A stretch of 64,000 nt of DNA from Neoaquamicrobium sediminum. GTDB taxonomy: Bacteria; Pseudomonadota; Alphaproteobacteria; Rhizobiales; Rhizobiaceae. Positions 10,503 through 19,475 of this stretch are shown piece after piece. The stretch lies in the NCBI RefSeq assembly GCF_013240295.1, contig NZ_JABETK010000001.1, positions 992,001 through 1,056,000 of the forward strand, given 5' to 3'. The translations under genes and the position numbers were made by a program. The notes below the pieces were generated by a model. The model saw only the letters and a list, made by a program, of their open reading frames with translations, did not search any database and was not told where the DNA came from. Numbering within the stretch: the first letter of the stretch is position 1; each line of letters opens with the position of its first letter.

Positions 10503-10850
10503 TTGCCCAATCTCATCATTCTTTATGTCGAAGACCCCACCGCCAGCGCCGCCTTTTACGGCAAACTTCTGGACCGCGAGCCGGTGTTCGCCGTGCCCAC
10601 CTATGTGTCGTTCGATCTTGGCTCCGGCTTCATGCTGGGACTTCTGTCGAAATCGTCGCCCGCGGCGGTATCCGACAAGGGCTTCGAATTCGCCTTTCTG
10701 GCGGACGGTCCAGAAGCCGTGGACCAGGAGCACCAGCGCTGGCGGGACGCCGGCATCGATGCGGCGCAGCCATTCGACGCCCAGTTCGGCCGCACCTTCA
10801 CCGCGCCGGACCTGGACGGCAACCTCCTGCGCGTCTGCCTGGCCGACTAA
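10503..10850 (+). CDS. VOC-family (glyoxalase/bleomycin-resistance type) small protein
   Basis: A 115-residue single-module VOC protein: starts with NLIILYVEDPTASAAFYGKLLD, the typical first beta-alpha unit, and ends with TFTAPDLDGNLLRVCLAD, the typical last strand. The start is TTG at 10503, seven bases after AGGAG; in this frame there is no ATG near it. The family includes glyoxalases, dioxygenases and antibiotic-binding proteins, and the substrate cannot be assigned. Its stop overlaps by a few bases the 3' end of the convergent ornithine-cyclodeaminase-family gene. Confidence 0.78.
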   Translation: MPNLIILYVEDPTASAAFYGKLLDREPVFAVPTYVSFDLGSGFMLGLLSKSSPAAVSDKGFEFAFLADGPEAVDQEHQRWRDAGIDAAQPFDAQFGRTFTAPDLDGNLLRVCLAD

Positions 10851-11808
10851 CCCTTCGAGCGCTCATAGACGGCAATGCCCGCCGCGAGGTCTTCCAGCGC
10901 GGCGCCGACCGACTTGAACAGCGTGATCTCGTCGGGGCTCTGCCGCCCCGGCTTCTCGCCGCGGGTGAGCTCGAACAGGTCGGCGACGATGCCTTCATGC
11001 GTGAGGGCGCCGGAGGCTACCGCCTGCACGATGTCACCGGCTTCCTTGGTCGCACCCGAGCGCGTATCGACATAGACGCGCGCGGCGGATCGCCTCATCG
11101 TCGCTTTCGCGCATGGTTGGCGTGAACGCGCCTACCAGATCGAGATGCGTGCCGGGCGTCAGCGATTCGCCCCTCACCAGTGGCTCGGTGGATATGGTGG
11201 CGCAGGAGACGATGTCAGCCCAGCCGATGGCTTCGTCGAGATTTTCGGCTACGCTGGCGTTCAGACCCGCCTCGCGCAATGCAGCGGCCGCCTTGGCCGC
11301 ATTCTCGGATGTACGGTTCCAGATCCTGATCTCGTCGATCGGCCGCACGGCCGAGTGAGCCTGCGCCAGAAACGGGCACAACGCGCCGGCGCCGACGACC
11401 AGCAGCTTTGATGCATCCTCGCGGGCGAGATAGCTGGCAGCAAGCGCGGAAGCGCAGGCCGTGCGCCACTGCGTGATGCGCTGGCCGTCGATCAGCGCGC
11501 GGCTCGCCGGTCTTGCCGTCGACCAGGAGGTAGAGCCCCATCACGGCGGGTTTTCCGATCTGGTTGTTGTCGGGCGAAACGGTGACGATCTTGACTCCGA
11601 TATACCCACCATCGGAGGTGCCGGCTTTCTCGAAGTCGTTCCAGGCGGGCATGAGCAGCAGGGTCGACGCCGCGCCGTCCGGGCGCTGGATCGTGTGGTG
11701 ATGGCGCACAGGCTGCACCGCGCCGTCGCGAAAGGCCACGCGCAGCGTCTCTACGAGACCTGCAAAGCTAAGCGAGCGGTCGACGCCGTCGGCCGAGATC
11801 GTCAACAT
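10847..11808 (-). CDS. Ornithine cyclodeaminase / mu-crystallin family protein, reading frame interrupted twice
   Basis: Members are NAD-dependent enzymes such as ornithine cyclodeaminase, alanine dehydrogenase and ketimine reductases. Three frames together give one family protein: residues from MLTISADGVD through YIGVKIVTV and LLVDGKTGEP, then ALIDGQRITQWRTACASALAASYLA, VVGAGAL (Rossmann), DEIRIWNRT, GTHLDLVGAF, then RVYVDTRSGATKEAGDI. The breaks are at 11494-11503 and 11075-11088, both in alternating CG runs. Restoring one CG dinucleotide at each gives about 321 residues, the family length. The start at 11808 follows GGAG. It is last in a minus-strand run after sppA, ihfB and lapA. The specific reaction is unknown. 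Confidence 0.8.
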
Positions 11809-11845
11809 GTGTGAAACTCCTTCGAGGTCGCCCAAAGGCGACGGG

Positions 11846-12178
11846 TCAGGCGCGCGGTGCCGGCAGCGCGGCCGCGCCGGTTTCGGGCTTGGCCGCTGGC
11901 TTCGGTGCGGCTGCGAGTTCAGCCTCGCGCCGACGCGCCAGCTTACGGTAGTGGCCCTGCCTGAACCAGGTCGCGACACTGCCGACGATCAGCCCAAGCG
12001 CGAGGGCACCGAAGAGATAGATGAACAGCGGCAGCGTCACCGTCAGCCCCGGATTGCCGGGATTGAACGGATCGAGCGTAAAATCGACAGGTGCGCGGTT
12101 GGCGACTGCAAGCGCCACAAGCACGATCGCCAGCGGAATGAAGACCACGACGGTCATGAAGCGGTTGAGCATGTGCAT
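11846..12178 (-). CDS. lapA: LapA-domain (DUF1049) inner-membrane protein
   Basis: A 110-residue protein with two hydrophobic segments (about residues 8-26 and 48-70) separated by a short loop (NRAPVDFTLDPFN) and a basic, Ala/Pro-rich tail. This is the LapA/YciS layout. In enterobacteria LapA works with LapB in controlling LPS synthesis through LpxC; no lapB is visible here. It sits 31 bases downstream of ihfB on the same strand, a conserved pairing in this group. The start may instead be the Met at residue 3. Confidence 0.82.
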   Translation of the reverse strand: MHMLNRFMTVVVFIPLAIVLVALAVANRAPVDFTLDPFNPGNPGLTVTLPLFIYLFGALALGLIVGSVATWFRQGHYRKLARRREAELAAAPKPAAKPETGAAALPAPRA

Positions 12179-12209
12179 AATGCCGCGTCAGCGCGGCTCC
12201 CGTTCAGAG

Positions 12210-12491
12210 TTAGTCGGAATTGAGCCGCTCGCGCAATTCCTTGCCGGTCTTGAAGAACGGCACCCACTTCTCCTCGACTTCGACCGATTCGCCGGTGCGC
12301 GGATTGCGGCCGACGCGGGCGGGGCGATTCTTCACCGAGAATGCGCCGAAGCCGCGCAGTTCGACACGGTTGCCGGAGGCCAGCGCTTCGGAGATTTCGT
12401 CGAAGATCGCGTTCACGATGTTCTCCACGTCGCGGAGAAACAGATGCGGATTTCGGTTGGCGATGGTCTGCACGAGTTCAGACTTGATCAT
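12210..12491 (-). CDS. ihfB: Integration host factor subunit beta
   Basis: DNA-bending nucleoid protein that pairs with IHF alpha. The 93-residue protein has the HU/IHF fold with the DNA-intercalating beta arm ([22 protein letters not shown], residues about 47-68) and the usual N-terminal helices ([17 protein letters not shown]). Length and motifs are canonical. The gene lies 60 bases downstream of sppA on the minus strand, and IHF commonly assists sigma-54 promoters, which may matter because rpoN is close by. Confidence 0.95.
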   Translation of the reverse strand: MIKSELVQTIANRNPHLFLRDVENIVNAIFDEISEALASGNRVELRGFGAFSVKNRPARVGRNPRTGESVEVEEKWVPFFKTGKELRERLNSD

Positions 12492-12551
12492 CGGAAAGCT
12501 TCCCCGCTGACAGCGTTGTTATCGTTTATGCAAGTGTTTTTGCTTGATTTT

Positions 12552-13526
12552 TCAGCCACCAAAGGCATCCCGGTCAGGTTGCCAGAGGGACAGCAGCCCG
12601 TCAAGGAACAAGCGGTCGGCGCCGATCTTGCGGGCCACGTCAGGACCGAGGCCCTCGAGGCCGAGCAAAGTTCCGGCAGCTTGTGCGAGCGCCAGCGGCG
12701 AGAAGAAGCTGTCGCTTTCCGACGACTTCCATTCGATCACGGAGAGCTCGCCGTCCACACCTTTGGAGGCCAGCCATTCGACGGCTTCCTCCTCGCCACC
12801 CAGCCCGTCGACGAGCTTGCGCTCCAGCGCCTGCCTGCCGGTGAAGATGGACCCGTCTGCGACGGCCAGCACCTCGGCGCGGCTCAGCGGGCGGCGTTCT
12901 TCCACCAGGCCGACGAACCAGTCGTAGCTGTCCATGACGAGGGCACGCAGCATGGCGCGCTCTTCGTCGGTGGTCGGGCTAAACGGCGACGGCTCGGCCT
13001 TGAGCGGCGAGGACTTCACGCCCTCGAGCTTGACGCCGATCTTGGCCATCAGCTCGGAAACGTCGGGAAACTGCACCAGCACGCCGATCGAGCCGACGAT
13101 GGAGGACTGCCTTGCGACGATATGGTCGGTGGCGCTGGCGATCATATAGCCGGCGGAAGCGGCAAGGGTGCCCACCTGGGCAACGACCGGCTTCTGCTCG
13201 GCGAGCTTGCGTACCGCCTCGTAGATCGCCTCGCCGCCGACGGTCGTGCCGCCAGGAGAATCGATCGACAGGATCACGCCCTTGACGCTGTCGGCCTTCG
13301 CGATGCGTTCCAGCCGCTTGAGAAGCTCCTCGTCCTCGACGATCGTACCCTCGATCTTGACCTTGGCGATATGGTTTCCGCCCGTGCTGGCCAGCCGGTC
13401 GCGCATTGCCCAGGACGAAAGTGCTGCGACAGCGAGAACCACGATGACAAGCGCCGCCGCCCGCCAGAACGTCAGCTTGCGACGCAACCGTCTGCGGTCG
13501 ATGATGTCGTCTGCCCGATCTGTCAT
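12552..13526 (-). CDS. sppA: Signal peptide peptidase SppA (S49 family), short form
   Basis: Membrane-bound serine protease that degrades cleaved signal peptides. The 324-residue protein has one N-terminal membrane segment (about 25-45), the region with the catalytic Ser (SIDSPGGTTVGGEAIYEA; and AASAGYMIASATDHIVA with IVGSIGVLVQ) and the Lys-containing segment (VADGSIFTGRQALERKLVDGLGG). It is the half-size, single-module S49 form. The ATG at 13526 has GGAGAGGA upstream; the frame is open for 45 more codons upstream but those look non-coding. Catalytic residues are read from family knowledge. Confidence 0.92.
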   Translation of the reverse strand: MTDRADDIIDRRRLRRKLTFWRAAALVIVVLAVAALSSWAMRDRLASTGGNHIAKVKIEGTIVEDEELLKRLERIAKADSVKGVILSIDSPGGTTVGGEAIYEAVRKLAEQKPVVAQVGTLAASAGYMIASATDHIVARQSSIVGSIGVLVQFPDVSELMAKIGVKLEGVKSSPLKAEPSPFSPTTDEERAMLRALVMDSYDWFVGLVEERRPLSRAEVLAVADGSIFTGRQALERKLVDGLGGEEEAVEWLASKGVDGELSVIEWKSSESDSFFSPLALAQAAGTLLGLEGLGPDVARKIGADRLFLDGLLSLWQPDRDAFGG

Positions 13527-13852
13527 GACGTCCTCTCCGGGTTTGCCACTTGTCCGCCGCCTGCGGACAGCTTTGTAGAACAAGCCGGCAAGGGTTAGAA
13601 GAGGCAGCTTGCCGCGCCCTGGGAGCGCCTCTGGGCGAAACCCCTTTTGCGGACGGCGCAAGGCGCCTATATTGTAGGGTGCGCTGGTTTATCCAAAAAT
13701 TACCATATTAGGATGTAACTCGCGTCGACACGATCAGAACAGGTCGTCAGCTCCACTTCGGGAGCACTCTTAATTGCCTGCGGGATACGGCAGGCCAGTA
13801 TCACCATCGCCCCTGATATCGGGTGCGCAATCAGATTTCGGACCAACGGGGT
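13527..13852. other. Divergent intergenic region between sppA and lptC with small inverted repeats
   Basis: 326 bases without a supported gene. It must hold the promoters of both the sppA-ihfB-lapA group and the lptC-lptA-lptB block. Small dyads are visible at 13552-13568 (GTCCGC/GCGGAC), 13750-13765 (GCTCC/GGAGC) and 13776-13795 (GCCTGC/GCAGGC). The middle (13690-13720) is relatively AT-rich. I cannot assign a specific regulator or a small RNA to them. Confidence 0.4.
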
Positions 13853-14518
13853 ATGACCATTTCGTCAGCGCAACAGCCAACGGGCACGGCGCGTAGAACG
13901 GCCGCCACGCCTTCTGCGCAGGAGAGCCGCGTCGAAGAGGCGTTTTCGCGCGCGCGACGGCATTCCGGGCGGGTGCGATTCCTCAAGCTGACCTTGCCGG
14001 TTGTTGCCGTGCTGATGGTCGCTGCGTTCGTGGCCAAATCCTGGCTGGCGACACCCGAAGGCGTTTCCGTCGAACTCGGCTCGACCGCCATCGAAGGCGG
14101 CAGGCTGGTGATGTCGGATCCCAAGCTCGACGGCTTCACGCGCGACAACCGCCCTTACAACATGACGGCGGAACGCGCGATCCAGGACATCGGCAACGCC
14201 AGCAAGATCGACCTAGAAGGCATCGCCGCAAAGTTGCCGCTCGACGACGACAATTGGGTGACGGTCGCGGCAAAGAGCGGCGTCCTCGATCGTGACGCAA
14301 ACACGCTCGGGCTCGACAGCGACATCACATTCACCACCGACACCGGAATTCACGCCTTACTGCGCTCCGCAGTGGTCGACATGGCCTCGGGCAAGCTGGA
14401 AACCAGCGATCCGGTCGATATTACGCTTGACGGCGCGCGCATCGAAGCCGATTCCATGCGCATCAGCGAAAAGGGCGCGGTGATGGTCTTCGAGAACCCG
14501 CGTGCGTATGGAAATTGA
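13853..14518 (+). CDS. lptC: LPS export ABC transporter periplasmic protein LptC
   Basis: Bitopic inner-membrane protein that receives LPS from LptBFG and passes it to LptA. About 221 residues: a cytoplasmic basic N-terminus, one membrane segment (about residues 45-65, LTLPVVAVLMVAAFVA), then a periplasmic beta-jellyroll-like region with LptC/DUF1239 character (YNMTAERAIQD, LDSDITFTTDTGIHALL, GARIEADSMRI). The start is ambiguous: ATG at 13853 is preferred, with an in-frame GTG at 13823. It is immediately followed by lptA and lptB, as expected for this transport system. Confidence 0.85.
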   Translation: MTISSAQQPTGTARRTAATPSAQESRVEEAFSRARRHSGRVRFLKLTLPVVAVLMVAAFVAKSWLATPEGVSVELGSTAIEGGRLVMSDPKLDGFTRDNRPYNMTAERAIQDIGNASKIDLEGIAAKLPLDDDNWVTVAAKSGVLDRDANTLGLDSDITFTTDTGIHALLRSAVVDMASGKLETSDPVDITLDGARIEADSMRISEKGAVMVFENPRAYGN

Positions 14519-14577
14519 CGCCAAGCGTCTGCAGACAGCGGCGAATGCCGAGGGGGATACGGCCAATGGAGGGACGA

Positions 14578-15131
14578 ATGAGAATTGACGGCCGTTCCCT
14601 GGTCGTGGCCGCATGCCTTGCATTGCTGCCCGCCGGCAATGCACTTGCGCAGGAAGCTGGCCGCCTGACGGGCCTGAAGCTCGACGGCGACAAGCCGATC
14701 CAGATCGAAAGCGACCATCTGGAAGTGCGCGAGAACGACGGCGTGGCCATCTTCACCGGCAATGTCTCGGTCGTGCAGGGCCCGACGCTGCTGCGCTCGG
14801 GCAAGATGACCGTGCATTACAACACCGAGGGCGGCTCCGCGACGACGGGCTCGGCCGACATCGACCGGCTCGAGGTCGAGGGCAAGGTCTACGTCAAGTC
14901 CGAGACCCAGGTTGCCACCGGCGACAGCGGCAGCTTCGACATGCGCTCCGAGGTGCTGGTCCTTTCCGGCAAGGAAGTCGTGCTGACGGAGGGCGACAAC
15001 GTCGTCGTCGGCTGCCGGCTGACCGTGCAGATGTCTACCGGGCTCGCGACCCTTGACGGTTGCGGCAAGCAGCAGGGGGCAGCGGCGGTCGGGTCAAGAT
15101 GCTGCTCAAGCCCGGCTCGCAGAACCGGTAG
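14578..15131 (+). CDS. lptA: LPS transport periplasmic protein LptA (OstA-like), frame interrupted near 3' end
   Basis: LptA bridges the periplasm for LPS export. A signal peptide (MRIDGRSLVVAACLALLPAGNALA, cleavage near residue 23) precedes the OstA domain (IQIESDHLEVREN, AIFTGNVSVVQG, GDSGSFDMRSEVLVLSG). The start at 14578 has GGAGGGAC directly upstream. At 15075-15086, which includes a G5 run, one base appears lost: restoring it gives the family C-terminus ending VKMLLKPGSQNR with stop at 15129-15131, total about 184 residues. Read as printed, the frame runs on into lptB, which is implausible. LptA is essential in most Gram-negative bacteria, which argues for a sequence error. Confidence 0.85.
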
Positions 15132-15148
15132 GGCGGCCAGACCATTTC

Positions 15149-15970
15149 ATGGCCAAACCTGCGTCTTCTTTCATCCAGTCGCTGACAGACCGATTCGCCT
15201 CCAAAGGCGCTCCGGCGGTGCAGGTGCGTGCCGATCGCGAGCGCTTCAAGGGCACCATGATCGCGCGTGGCCTGACCAAGAGCTACAAGGGCCGCCAGGT
15301 CGTCAGCGGCGTGTCCTTCGGGGTGCGCGCCGGCGAGGCGGTCGGTCTGCTCGGACCGAACGGCGCCGGCAAGACCACCTGTTTCTACATGGTGACGGGG
15401 CTGGTGCCGGTCGATCAGGGCACAATCGAGATCGACGGTTACGACGTGACCTCGATGCCAATGTACCGGCGTGCGCGACTGGGCATTGGCTACCTGCCGC
15501 AGGAAGCGTCGATTTTTCGCGGCCTTTCGGTTGAAAACAATATCCGCGCCATACTCGAAGTGACCGAAAAGGGTCGCAAGGCGCGCGAGCACCGGCTCGA
15601 CGAGCTTCTTGAGGAGTTCCATATCGCACATCTGCGCAAGGCGCCTTCCATCGCGCTTTCGGGCGGCGAGCGCCGGCGTCTGGAGATTGCCCGCGCGCTG
15701 GCGTCCAACCCCAATTTCATGCTGCTGGACGAACCTTTCGCGGGCGTCGACCCGATCGCCGTCTCCGATATCCAGCAGCTCGTGCGGCACCTGACCGCGC
15801 GCGGCATCGGGGTGCTGGTCACCGATCACAATGTGCGTGAAACGCTGGGGCTCGTTGAGCGCGCCTATATCATCCACGCAGGACAGGTGCTGACTCACGG
15901 CCTGCCCTCGGAAATCGTCGAGAACCCCGACGTGCGCCGGCTCTATCTCGGCGAAGCCTTTACGCTTTAG
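15149..15970 (+). CDS. lptB: LPS export ABC transporter ATP-binding protein LptB
   Basis: Cytoplasmic ATPase driving LPS extraction together with LptF/LptG. A 273-residue protein with Walker A GPNGAGKTT, Q-loop in GYLPQEASIFRGLSVENN, signature LSGGERRRLEIARAL, Walker B FMLLDEPFAGVDP and H-loop TDHNVRET, all typical of LptB. It has a N-terminal extension of about 30 residues compared with E. coli LptB, common in this bacterial group. The ATG at 15149 lies 18 bases after the lptA stop; the frame is open further upstream only because of the lptA shift. Confidence 0.94.
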   Translation: MAKPASSFIQSLTDRFASKGAPAVQVRADRERFKGTMIARGLTKSYKGRQVVSGVSFGVRAGEAVGLLGPNGAGKTTCFYMVTGLVPVDQGTIEIDGYDVTSMPMYRRARLGIGYLPQEASIFRGLSVENNIRAILEVTEKGRKAREHRLDELLEEFHIAHLRKAPSIALSGGERRRLEIARALASNPNFMLLDEPFAGVDPIAVSDIQQLVRHLTARGIGVLVTDHNVRETLGLVERAYIIHAGQVLTHGLPSEIVENPDVRRLYLGEAFTL

Positions 15971-16019
15971 ACACCTTCCAAGCCGTTTTTCCGCGATTTC
16001 GCGCTCTCGAGGCGGGTTT

Positions 16020-16096
16020 TGGCATCGAGAATGCCCTCGCGTAAGCGAATCTAAACCCCGATGCGCTTGACAAGCAAAAGACGGGCCAGTTTCATT
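16020..16096 (+). promoter_or_regulatory. Candidate rpoN promoter region (sigma-54-like element and TTGACA box)
   Basis: In the 204-base gap between lptB and rpoN, TGGCATCGAGAATGC (16020-16034) keeps the GG-N10-GC spacing of sigma-54 promoters with most consensus bases, and also reads as a small inverted repeat (GGCAT/ATGCC). Downstream a TTGACA at 16067-16072 is followed after 17 bases by TTTCAT, a weak sigma-70-type pair. Autoregulation of rpoN is known in several rhizobia; here it is only a possibility. Confidence 0.3.
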
Positions 16097-16174
16097 CGGC
16101 CCGAAATGGCCTGTGGGCGACAGACGCCGCGCCGGTCAATGCAGGTTCGGGGTAAGGGGTAGGTAGCGGTCGCC

Positions 16175-17703
16175 ATGGCACTCAGCGCCAAACTGCAGTT
16201 GCGTCAGTCGCAGTCGCTGGTGATGACCCCGCAGCTCATGCAGTCGATCAAGCTGCTGCAGCTTACCCATATCGAGCTGGAACGTTTCATCGAGGATGAG
16301 ATCGAGAAGAATCCGCTGCTGGAACGCACGGAGCAGCGCGACGACGACCCGCGGCGCGACGATGAGCACGACCGGCGGGCTGAAGGGGCCTCCGACGGCT
16401 CCGAGCTCGACCGCATGTTCGATGCTGACGATACGAACGCCGCCGCGATGTCGGAACGGCTCGACACGTCGATGGAAAACGTCTTTCCCGATGATCCGGG
16501 CACGGTGGAGCAGCTATCGCCGGACCTTGCCGCACAGTGGAAGTCGGCGCCGTCCGCGACGGGTGGCGGCGAAGGTTTCGACATCGAAGACATGGCTGCC
16601 TCCCGCGTCAGCCTCGCCGATCATGTCGGCGAGCAGATCGCCTTTGCCTTTCGGGCGCCCTCCGACCGCCTGATCGCGCGGGAACTCGCCGATTCGCTCG
16701 ATGAAGCCGGGTACATGCGCGGCGATATGGCGGAGATTGCGGAACGGCTCGGCACGGACGAAGAGGCCGTGGCCCGTGTCCTGACCACCTGCCAGACATT
16801 CGACCCTGCAGGCCTTTTTGCACGGGACCTTGCCGAGTGCCTCGCGTTGCAGCTTCGTGCAAACGACCGTTTCGACCCGGCCATGCAAGCACTGGTCGCC
16901 CATCTCGACCTGCTGGCGCGGCGCGATTTCGCCCAGCTACGCAAGCTTTGCGGAGTGGAGGACGACGATCTGCTCGATATGCTGGCAGAGATCGCAGCCT
17001 CGACCCGCGCCCCGGCCTTGCCTTCACGCGCGGCACGGCGGACACGATCGTGCCGGATGTGATCGTCAGCGCCGCGCGCGACGGAAGCTGGTCGGTGGAG
17101 CTGAATGCCGACACGCTGCCACGCGTCCTCGTCAACCAGGACTATTTCACCAGCGTTTCGAAGCAGGCAGCCAACAACGCCGAAAAGGAGTTCCTGGCCG
17201 AGTGCCTGCAGAACGCCAACTGGCTGACGCGCAGCCTCGACCAGCGCGCGCGTACGATCCTCAAGGTTGCAAGCGAGATCGTGCGACAACAGGATGCGTT
17301 CCTGCTCCACGGCATCCGGCATCTAAGGCCGCTGAACCTGCGCACCGTCGCCGACGCGATCGGCATGCACGAATCAACGGTCAGCCGCGTGACGGCGAAC
17401 AAATACATGATGACGCCGCGTGGCGTGTTCGAACTGCGCTATTTCTTTTCGGTGGCGATCGCTTCGTCGGCGGCCGGCGGCGACGCACACTCCTCGGAAG
17501 CCGTCCGGGATCGCATCCGCGAGCTCATCGACGCCGAAAAGCCGCTGGATGTGCTCTCCGACGACGCCATTGTGGATATCCTCAAGCGTGGCGGTGTCGA
17601 CATCGCGCGCCGCACCGTTGCCAAGTACCGGGAAGGAATGAGTATTCCGTCGTCGGTGCAGCGTCGGCGCGAAAAACGGGCCCTTGCCTCGGCGGGCGGC
17701 TGA
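16175..17703 (+). CDS. rpoN: RNA polymerase sigma-54 factor, reading frame interrupted once
   Basis: Alternative sigma factor for nitrogen-related and other enhancer-dependent promoters. Region I (LRQSQSLVMTPQLMQSIKLLQL) and the acidic region II start in one frame; the core-binding region continues to LLDMLAEI. The rest, from SLDPRPGLAF through the HTH (DAIGMHESTVSRVTANKYM) and the RpoN box ARRTVAKYRE, is in another frame. One lost base at about 16991-16999 explains this and gives about 509 residues, normal length. The gene follows lptB and precedes hpf and ptsN, a conserved order. An assembly error is more likely than loss of function. Confidence 0.93.
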
Positions 17704-17736
17704 CCCACGTCTTCCCGTTAGGTAACCTCGCCCGGT

Positions 17737-17765
17737 TTGACATTGCCAGCCGAAGTGACTAGAAG
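17737..17765 (+). promoter_or_regulatory. Candidate sigma-70-type promoter for hpf
   Basis: TTGACA at 17737-17742 and TAGAAG at 17760-17765 are separated by 17 bases in the 239-base gap between rpoN and hpf. The -35 box is a full consensus match and the -10 box matches at four of six positions. The predicted transcript would have a leader of about 170 bases before the hpf start at 17943. Confidence 0.4.
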
Positions 17766-17942
17766 CCCGCCCGCATACGGCGGACCGCTTCGGAGGCGAT
17801 GCGACAGCACGTCGGGACGGCGTTCCGCGCTTGAAGGAAGAAGTCCTAACCATCCGAAATGCCGCCAAAAACCTTGTGCGCGACGACCACAGGTATAAAC
17901 TCCAAGCCCTCTAGAACCGGCACAAGAGAAGGTCAGTTTCAT

Positions 17943-18524
17943 ATGAGCCTGCGTATCTCTGGTAAGCACATGGAAATCGGCGACGCTTTCCGATCGAAAA
18001 TCGAGGGACGTGTCGGGGAGGCTGTGGGCAAGTATTTCGACGGCGGATTTGCCGGGCACGTCACGGTTGAGAAGTCCGGATCGCGTTTTACCGCCGATTG
18101 CATGGTCCATCTCGACACCGGCATGGTGCTGCAGGCGACCGGGCAGGCACAGGACCCGCAGTTTGCGTTCGATGCCGCCGCCGAGCGCATCGAAAAGCGC
18201 CTGCGCCGCTACAAGCGCCGTCTCAAGTCGCACCAGGCTGGCGTGGTCGCTGACGGCATCGATATCGACTACCGTGTAATGGCGCCCGTTGCCGAAGACG
18301 ACGAGGAAGTGCCGGAAGACTACGCGCCGGCGATCGTCGCGGAGTCCACGGTCGCGCTGCGGATCATGTCGGTCGCATCCGCCGTCATCGAACTCGACAC
18401 CAAGGACAGTCCGGTTTTCGTATTCCGCAACGCCGGGAACGAGCACGTCAATGTCGTCTATCGCCGCCCTGACGGGAACATTGGCTGGATAGACACCTCC
18501 TCAGCCGTGGTCGCAAGGGCCTAG
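17943..18524 (+). CDS. hpf: Ribosome hibernation promoting factor, long form
   Basis: Binds and silences 70S ribosomes in stationary phase. The 193-residue protein has the N-terminal RaiA/HPF domain (about 1-100, with HMEIGDAFRSKIEGRV and the basic RIEKRLRRYKRRLKSH) and a C-terminal dimerisation domain (about 130-190, SPVFVFRNAGNEHVNVVYRR, DGNIGWID), the mark of the long form that makes 100S dimers on its own. The ATG at 17943 has GAGAAGG upstream. Located between rpoN and ptsN, the standard position in proteobacteria. Confidence 0.93.
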   Translation: MSLRISGKHMEIGDAFRSKIEGRVGEAVGKYFDGGFAGHVTVEKSGSRFTADCMVHLDTGMVLQATGQAQDPQFAFDAAAERIEKRLRRYKRRLKSHQAGVVADGIDIDYRVMAPVAEDDEEVPEDYAPAIVAESTVALRIMSVASAVIELDTKDSPVFVFRNAGNEHVNVVYRRPDGNIGWIDTSSAVVARA

Positions 18525-18599
18525 CCGCCAACAACTCAGCCGGACCGCAGGCGGGGGCTTGCGTCGCGGTTAAAAGGCAGAGCAAAAGGATAATCGGAA

Positions 18600-19064
18600 A
18601 TGGATCTCAGCGATCTGATCGAGGTTTCGGCAGTGATGCCGGCCTTGAAGGCCAATTCCAAGAAGCAGCTTCTGCAATTGCTGGCCGAAAAGGCCGCATC
18701 GGTAACCGGCCTGCCCGAGCGCGAGGTGTTCGACACGATCCTGCAGCGCGAACGGCTGGGTTCTACCGGCGTCGGCAACGGCATTGCCATTCCGCACGGC
18801 AAGCTGCCCGGCATCTCCCGGATCACCGGCATTTTCGCGCGGCTTGAAAATCCTGTCGATTTCGAGGCTCTCGACGACCAGCCTGTCGACCTCGTCTTCC
18901 TGCTGCTGGCGCCCGAAGGCGCCGGCGCGGATCATCTGAAAGCGCTGTCGCGGATTGCGCGCGTTCTGCGAGACAGCGACATCGTCGGCAAGATTCGCGG
19001 CACCAAGGATGCTGCCGCAATTCATACTTTCCTGTCGCAGACGCCGGCGTCTCACGCCGCCTGA
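18600..19064 (+). CDS. ptsN: PTS IIA-like nitrogen regulatory protein (EIIA-Ntr)
   Basis: Phospho-acceptor of the nitrogen PTS, receiving phosphate from EI-Ntr through NPr and regulating potassium transport, carbon and nitrogen responses. A 154-residue EIIA domain of the fructose/mannitol type with the active His66 in GIAIPHGKLPG. Length and motifs are canonical. It follows hpf by 75 bases and is closed by a strong terminator at 19091-19116. Confidence 0.94.
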   Translation: MDLSDLIEVSAVMPALKANSKKQLLQLLAEKAASVTGLPEREVFDTILQRERLGSTGVGNGIAIPHGKLPGISRITGIFARLENPVDFEALDDQPVDLVFLLLAPEGAGADHLKALSRIARVLRDSDIVGKIRGTKDAAAIHTFLSQTPASHAA

Positions 19065-19090
19065 CGGCTCCCACGGTACAGGTTCCATCC

Positions 19091-19116
19091 AAGGCGGCCC
19101 ATGCGGCCGCCTTTTT
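19091..19116. terminator. Terminator between ptsN and the convergent DUF1150 gene
   Basis: Stem AAGGCGGCC (19091-19099) pairs perfectly with GGCCGCCTT (19105-19113) around a CATGC loop and is followed by a T run on the plus strand. It ends ptsN transcription. With the A residues on the 5' side weak, its use by the minus-strand DUF1150 gene is uncertain. Confidence 0.75.
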
Positions 19117-19136
19117 CATTTTCGGGTGTGCCCGCG

Positions 19137-19397
19137 TCAGTGAATGCTGACGGGGGTCAGGTCATTCTGGATCGCCCCGGCGAGCGCCGATGCGCGTGCG
19201 TCGGTCAGCAGGATCGGCTGGCCATTGGCCGCAAAAACCGCCCAGAGCTTGGTTCCCGGCGCAATCTCGGGCATGCCCGGAAACTTTCCGCGCAGCTCGT
19301 CGCTGTCGATTTCCTTGAGATAGGCCACCGTGCCTTCGCCGAGATGGGCCAGTTCGGCCTGGGTCAGCACGGTCTTTTCTTCTTCATTCACAGTCAT
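19137..19397 (-). CDS. DUF1150 family protein
   Basis: An 86-residue soluble protein found across alphaproteobacteria, without a known function. Visible family features are LAHLGEGTVAYLKEI, LWAVFAANGQPI and the closing NDLTPVSIH. It lies 78 bases downstream of the Hsp20 gene on the same strand, an arrangement that is common in this order and suggests a heat-shock-linked role (inference). Confidence 0.85.
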   Translation of the reverse strand: MTVNEEEKTVLTQAELAHLGEGTVAYLKEIDSDELRGKFPGMPEIAPGTKLWAVFAANGQPILLTDARASALAGAIQNDLTPVSIH

Positions 19398-19475
19398 GTC
19401 AGCCTCCTACGCTTCAGCGGGGCGTCTCCTTGACCAACCCGCAGCAGAGCCATTGGGTTCCGGTGCGGCCGGAAC

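Noticed and set aside
12021..13598. A 525-residue open frame antisense to ihfB and sppA
   Set aside because: It spans two well-supported genes and their gap and shows low-complexity His/Asp/Gln-rich content.
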